The notes beneath the pieces are model-generated. The model did no database searches. It was not told where the DNA came from and saw only the letters and a program-made list of their open reading frames with translations. Of a stretch of 64,000 bases of DNA, positions 60,430-64,000 are shown piece by piece. Origin of the DNA: Trichobilharzia szidati (Eukaryota; Platyhelminthes; Trematoda; Strigeidida; Schistosomatidae); the NCBI GenBank assembly GCA_944472155.2, contig OX235275.1, positions 56,251,228 through 56,315,227 on the forward strand, in the 5' to 3' direction. The position numbers and the translations under genes were made by a program. Positions within the stretch are counted from its first letter, which is position 1; each line of letters begins with the position of its first letter.

Positions 60430-60775
60430 TAGCCTAGCTTTGTTCCCCTAGATTGAAGTTTCGGTAGCAGTGACGTTTGTTTTTGCAGGATGGGGTTGAT
60501 AGCCTCATGCCCAATCTTCCCTTTTCCTACCAGTCTTATTACTGGCTTAGCGAGGTAAAGGAGTGCATCGGTGACCGGGGATCGAATCCCGGACCACTGG
60601 CAAGCATTGTACTGCTATGCCACCGAAGCTCACATAATGGTACACCCATTGATTGGATATTGGTTTTCAGGAGAACCCAACACACCTATCTCTGCCTCTT
60701 GCAAGACAAGACCGACATGCAGTTGCATCCTGTGGCGCAACCACTTGACAGCCCTCTCCCTCGGTGGACTAAATT
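60430..60775 (-). repeat. tRNA-Gly-derived SINE plus partner repeat
   Basis: Minus strand: TCGGTGGCATAGCAGTACAA and a GATTCGATCCCCGG box B, body with CTTTACCTCGC and GGGCATGAGGCTATC. The adjoining 60620-60775 part (AGGGAGAGGGCTGTCAAGTG on minus) is the same repeat that precedes the 18S fragment at 21190. Confidence 0.7.
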
Positions 60776-60794
60776 GAAGATTAGAATATATATA

Positions 60795-61670
60795 TTGAAT
60801 AGTTGTAGATGACTTCGGATTTCTGAACCGACAGTTTTGTCGTTCAGTAGGCGAAACGCCTTTATCTTTTCGTAGGCGTACAAGTGGAAGGCTAGAGATA
60901 TAGATCTCGTTGATAGTGTTAAAAAGTCATGACTTTTCGACATCACAATCCGATAATACTTCATAGGTCACTGTCAGTTTCAGAGTGCTAACTGACCTCG
61001 ACCGTAGTCTTTCCGAACTCCCCCACCCCCCGCCGGACTGTTGCACTCAGGCAGTCATCAGGGTTCCACAACAAGACATTTTATCAACGGAATATATATA
61101 AAAGAATTAGTTGCGTTCTCCGTGGAGCTGGTTGATTTAATTGAGAAGCATTCATTGTCCACTTTCTAGACAACATCTTTCTTCAGCGCAGGTTTTAGTA
61201 TAAAATGAACTTATTCAAATTCTCCACGAATAATGTAATTGTATCTCCTGGCAACCATTGTCGTGACTGGTTGTTGATTCGCATGCATGTTAGCGATTTT
61301 CATCGACTTGGAATTGGAACATTCTTGTAAATTTGGTCTATAATAGTGTGAGTTTGTTAATCGCTGGTTGATTCACTTGAGTACCAACCAGGCTCCTAGA
61401 AATTCCCTGACTGCATTTTTGGTGTTTCCTCTACTTGAAATTTCGACATTATCCCAGTCATCAAATTGTTGTCCGTAATTATCTACATGCATTGATACGA
61501 AAGAATGTACATTGTGCCTTTTTAAAGCTGATTTGTGTTCTTCGATTCTGATTCAAAGGGGACGCTCACTTAGTTTCTGAAGGAAACTACGGTGAAATGT
61601 CACCACTCAGACTGTTTAAACTGCAAATTGCTGACCAATTTGCAAATTGTGAATTTAAGTTACGGTTTTG
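60795..61670 (-). mobile_element. Penelope-like element, fourth group, GIY-YIG end
   Basis: Parallel in order to 62400-63220: ATTGTCCACTTTCTAGACAA and CATCTTTCTTCAGCGC at 61150, then a segment around 61380-61600 that on the minus strand resembles the GIY-YIG C-terminal part. Frames are broken. Confidence 0.5.
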
Positions 61671-62014
61671 TTGCGAGTGCTACTTATAAGATTTATCAGT
61701 AGTATATAAAGAGGCGTTCATCGGCATAAAAACATCAAATAACAAGAAGGTAGATTTAATGTCAGAGGAAGAATATGATACAGCGTTGCGAAGATACATG
61801 GAAGATGTGAAAAGAACACAAAGAAACACAATATAAAGTCCAAAAGTACCACAACATGAAGATCTGTGCAAATGGTGCATTGAGATTTAAGTTTTCTATT
61901 AAACATTCCTTCAACAATTCTACCTTTCCATCATGACTGATTCGACTAAGTAACTCGCCCGAAAGCTGGTGGTTCGAAAAGTGATTCAGTGGCTCTCCGA
62001 GTCGAGTCAAACTG

Positions 62015-62165
62015 GATACATCTCTCACTGATAAGCTCGACCCCAAACGAGTGGCACCATCTTCCCCTGATGTTTAGGTCACCTCCATCTGTCTAGCCAG
62101 CAATCCCTGCTGATTAATATGAGTGGCATGTGACTACTTATCTCAATCAATAAATCAGTAGTATA
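62015..62165. repeat. Unclassified repeat also found at 31625-31790
   Basis: Second copy of the short repeat described at 31625. Here it follows a GAGTCGAGTCAAACTGG segment. Confidence 0.5.
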
Positions 62166-62399
62166 TAGTTTTACGCATAAACATAAAATTTTCCTCAAGA
62201 AAAATTCAGTACAGTTTTCATCGTCAATCTGTTGGATACATCATTACTCTAGGCATGTTAAAGCACCTTCTGGACATCTTGACTGGAGTTGATGACATGA
62301 ATAGCAGTCACTAGACAGAGAATAGTCATTCTCACCCTGACAACATTTAACTGGAATCCAGTATGGCTGAGTCATATACTAGTAAGCAACACGGGAGAA

Positions 62400-63220
62400 G
62401 CACTTCTTTCTTGATGTGGTTGTGTTTTCTGAGCAGCTGGATGGTCGGTTTATTTGTGAAGCTTTCATTGCCCCACAACTAGGCAACATCTTCAGCGCAT
62501 ACTTCAATTTGATGAAGTCAGCTTTTAGATTTCTTAATGAGGCTATTAGTCACCCCGGCTGGTGACCTTGTACTTTGTGATTGGTTGTTTTTGTGTGTTT
62601 TCACACTCTCTAGACTACTTGTATTAGTTTTAGTGCTGATTGTTTCCTTGACTTTGTGTGTGACATTTTCTTCTTATCGATTGGTAATTGTTGTCTATGC
62701 ATCTATTGATTGATGATTCACTGGAATACCAAGCTTCCGAAAATCCTGTAGCATTCTTGGTCCTTCCTCTGTCTAATATTTGAACGTTGTCCTAGTCGGA
62801 TTGATGCCCATGGTTGTCTGTATGTAATGATATGAGTGAGGGAGTGGATGTCATGTCTTTTGACGGCTAGCTTATGTTCATGGATACTTTGGCCACTGTA
62901 GTGTTTTTCGCAATCGTTGTAATTTATATTTTGTAGATGATGTTGGTTTTATCTTCTTCCGATGTTGAGTCTTTTGACTGACACAGAACTGGCTGAGTGA
63001 AGTGATTTTGTTGGTTTGTGTACGACATCAATTCCTGAAGGTTTTGAAGAGTCTTGCAGTGATTTCCGAGATGTCTTTTATATATGGGGTAGGGCGATTT
63101 TCTTTGTGCTTTCCTTAGGGAGGGGTAGATGTCTTTTGATGAAGTTCCGCGGAGATATCCATTCTTTTGGAAGACGTCCATGAGATATCTTTCTTCAATC
63201 AATTTTTCTTAAGGTAGGTA
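62400..63220 (-). mobile_element. Penelope-like element, fourth group, second fragment
   Basis: The minus frame 62924-63202 reads MDVFQKNGYLRGTSSKDIYP then LCQSKDSTSEEDKTNIIYKI, the linker before the GIY-YIG domain. The domain itself (62700-62920) is eroded. Confidence 0.6.
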
Positions 63221-63464
63221 GCTGGGAGTACTGCAATGATTCCTTTTACCCTCCTGAATAGTGTTTGTATACAACAGCCTTTTGTGTGTTATTTGATTAT
63301 TGCTGTTGTGTGATTGAGTAATTGATCTGTGTGGGTTGATTTTCTATAAACCATCATATCTGAAGCACGCGCTAAAGCATTATAAATATAGTGATGAGTT
63401 CCATGAGACGACAGGGATCACACAAGGGTATATGACTGGTGTCATGATTAAAGTGAGCTATTAA

Positions 63465-64000
63465 TTATCTCTTCCTGCGTCCACGTTAATCCATACTGTT
63501 TCAACTCCTCTTCACACGATCTCCTCCATGTCACCCTTGGACGTCCCACCCGCCGCTTTCCTTTCGGGTTTCACTCCAGCTATGGCCTGACGAGCGATGT
63601 CACCCAGCGGCCTCCTCAGCGAGTGTCCAATCCATCTCCACTTTCTCCTGCATATTTGTTGAGCGACTGGTTCTTGTTTTGCTTGTTCCCATAGTTTCTT
63701 GTTGGTGATTCTTTCCGGTCATCTGATCTTCAGTATAGAGCGAAGACAGTTGTTGATAAAGGTCTGCAACAGGCTGTTGGAAATATTCTTTGTGACCCGC
63801 CAAGTTTCTCATCCGTACGTATAGAAGAACTGACTGATTTGACGTTTGTATTGAAAATCCGAATTTTGTTGTTGATGCTGAGTGACGAATATTTCCAGAT
63901 TGATTTCAGGTTGATGAATGTGTTTCTCGCCTTCCCGATTCTCGATTTGACATCCTCGTCCATTCCTCCTGTAGTTGAGACAATGCTCCCTAGATAAGTG
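63465..64000 (-). mobile_element. RTE-type fragment running off the window
   Basis: The minus frames at 63600-63963 contain DEDVKSRIGKARNTFINLKS and NKIRIFNTNVKSVSSSIR. Continues past 64000. Confidence 0.8.

Noticed and set aside
60829..60870. Hammerhead at GGCGAAACGCC
   Set aside because: Only a GAAA hairpin is present. No CUGANGA core lies upstream within range.
58121..64000. Further gcm exons to the right of exon 4
   Set aside because: No open segment with an acceptor in the required phase and plausible coding content was found. The stretch is filled with RTE, SINE and PLE fragments.

Overview
This window looks like nuclear DNA of a blood fluke (genus Schistosoma or a close relative). 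The evidence is: AT-rich sequence with GT-AG introns of many kilobases; fragments of RTE/SR2-like non-LTR retrotransposons and of Penelope-like elements (PLEs) with GIY-YIG ends; solo LTRs of about 300-335 bp; and short tRNA-like repeats carrying a hammerhead core of the kind known from the schistosome Sm-alpha repeats. The species cannot be fixed from the window alone.

There are two protein genes, both on the + strand and both cut by a window edge. The first (exons at 1167-1306, 2878-2969, 5065-5247, 7296-7603 and 11858-12033) is the 3' end of a gene I do not recognise. All four introns keep phase and the gene has a stop and an AATAAA signal. The second is a glial-cells-missing (GCM) transcription factor gene, with exons at 34087-35181, 47534-47780, 55011-55588 and 58033-58120. 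It continues past the right edge. Its first coding exon carries two exact 8-bp GCM recognition sequences. Between the two genes (12.2-34 kb) lie repeats and one intact tRNA-Lys(UUU) gene on the minus strand (27490-27562).

Most of the rest is mobile DNA. Non-LTR (RTE-type) fragments occur in both orientations, nearly all truncated at the 5' side and many ending in an AAT-rich tail. PLE fragments fall into several groups by sequence. Solo LTRs with 4-bp target duplications are at 10219-11556 (split by a nested PLE), 28752-29085, 45952-46258 and 55965-56171. A partial copy lies at 17550-17872.

The most unusual content is a repeat family whose units are palindromic. A minus-strand arm is followed head-to-head by a plus-strand arm, and each arm carries tRNA-like A and B boxes and a type I hammerhead-like ribozyme. 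About nine such inverted pairs are recognisable. A few ribozymes retain the catalytic core, and most carry a U4-to-C change or other damage. A second palindromic family (38018-38300, 39363-40010, 46800-47110) also has a CUGAUGA/CGAAA pair in some copies. Other notable items are a 5' fragment of 18S rRNA (21327-21606) fused at its mature 5' end to a SINE-like repeat, a GC-rich 691-bp insert flanked by a 21-bp duplication (54122-54812), and a CTAA tetranucleotide array of about 500 bp in a GCM intron.

Stretches not listed as features (for example 8660-9270, 14690-15600, 16870-17500, 24360-25385, 28190-28750, 36000-36380, 44150-44640, 48400-49100, 52920-54100) are AT-rich intronic or intergenic DNA in which I see no supported gene.
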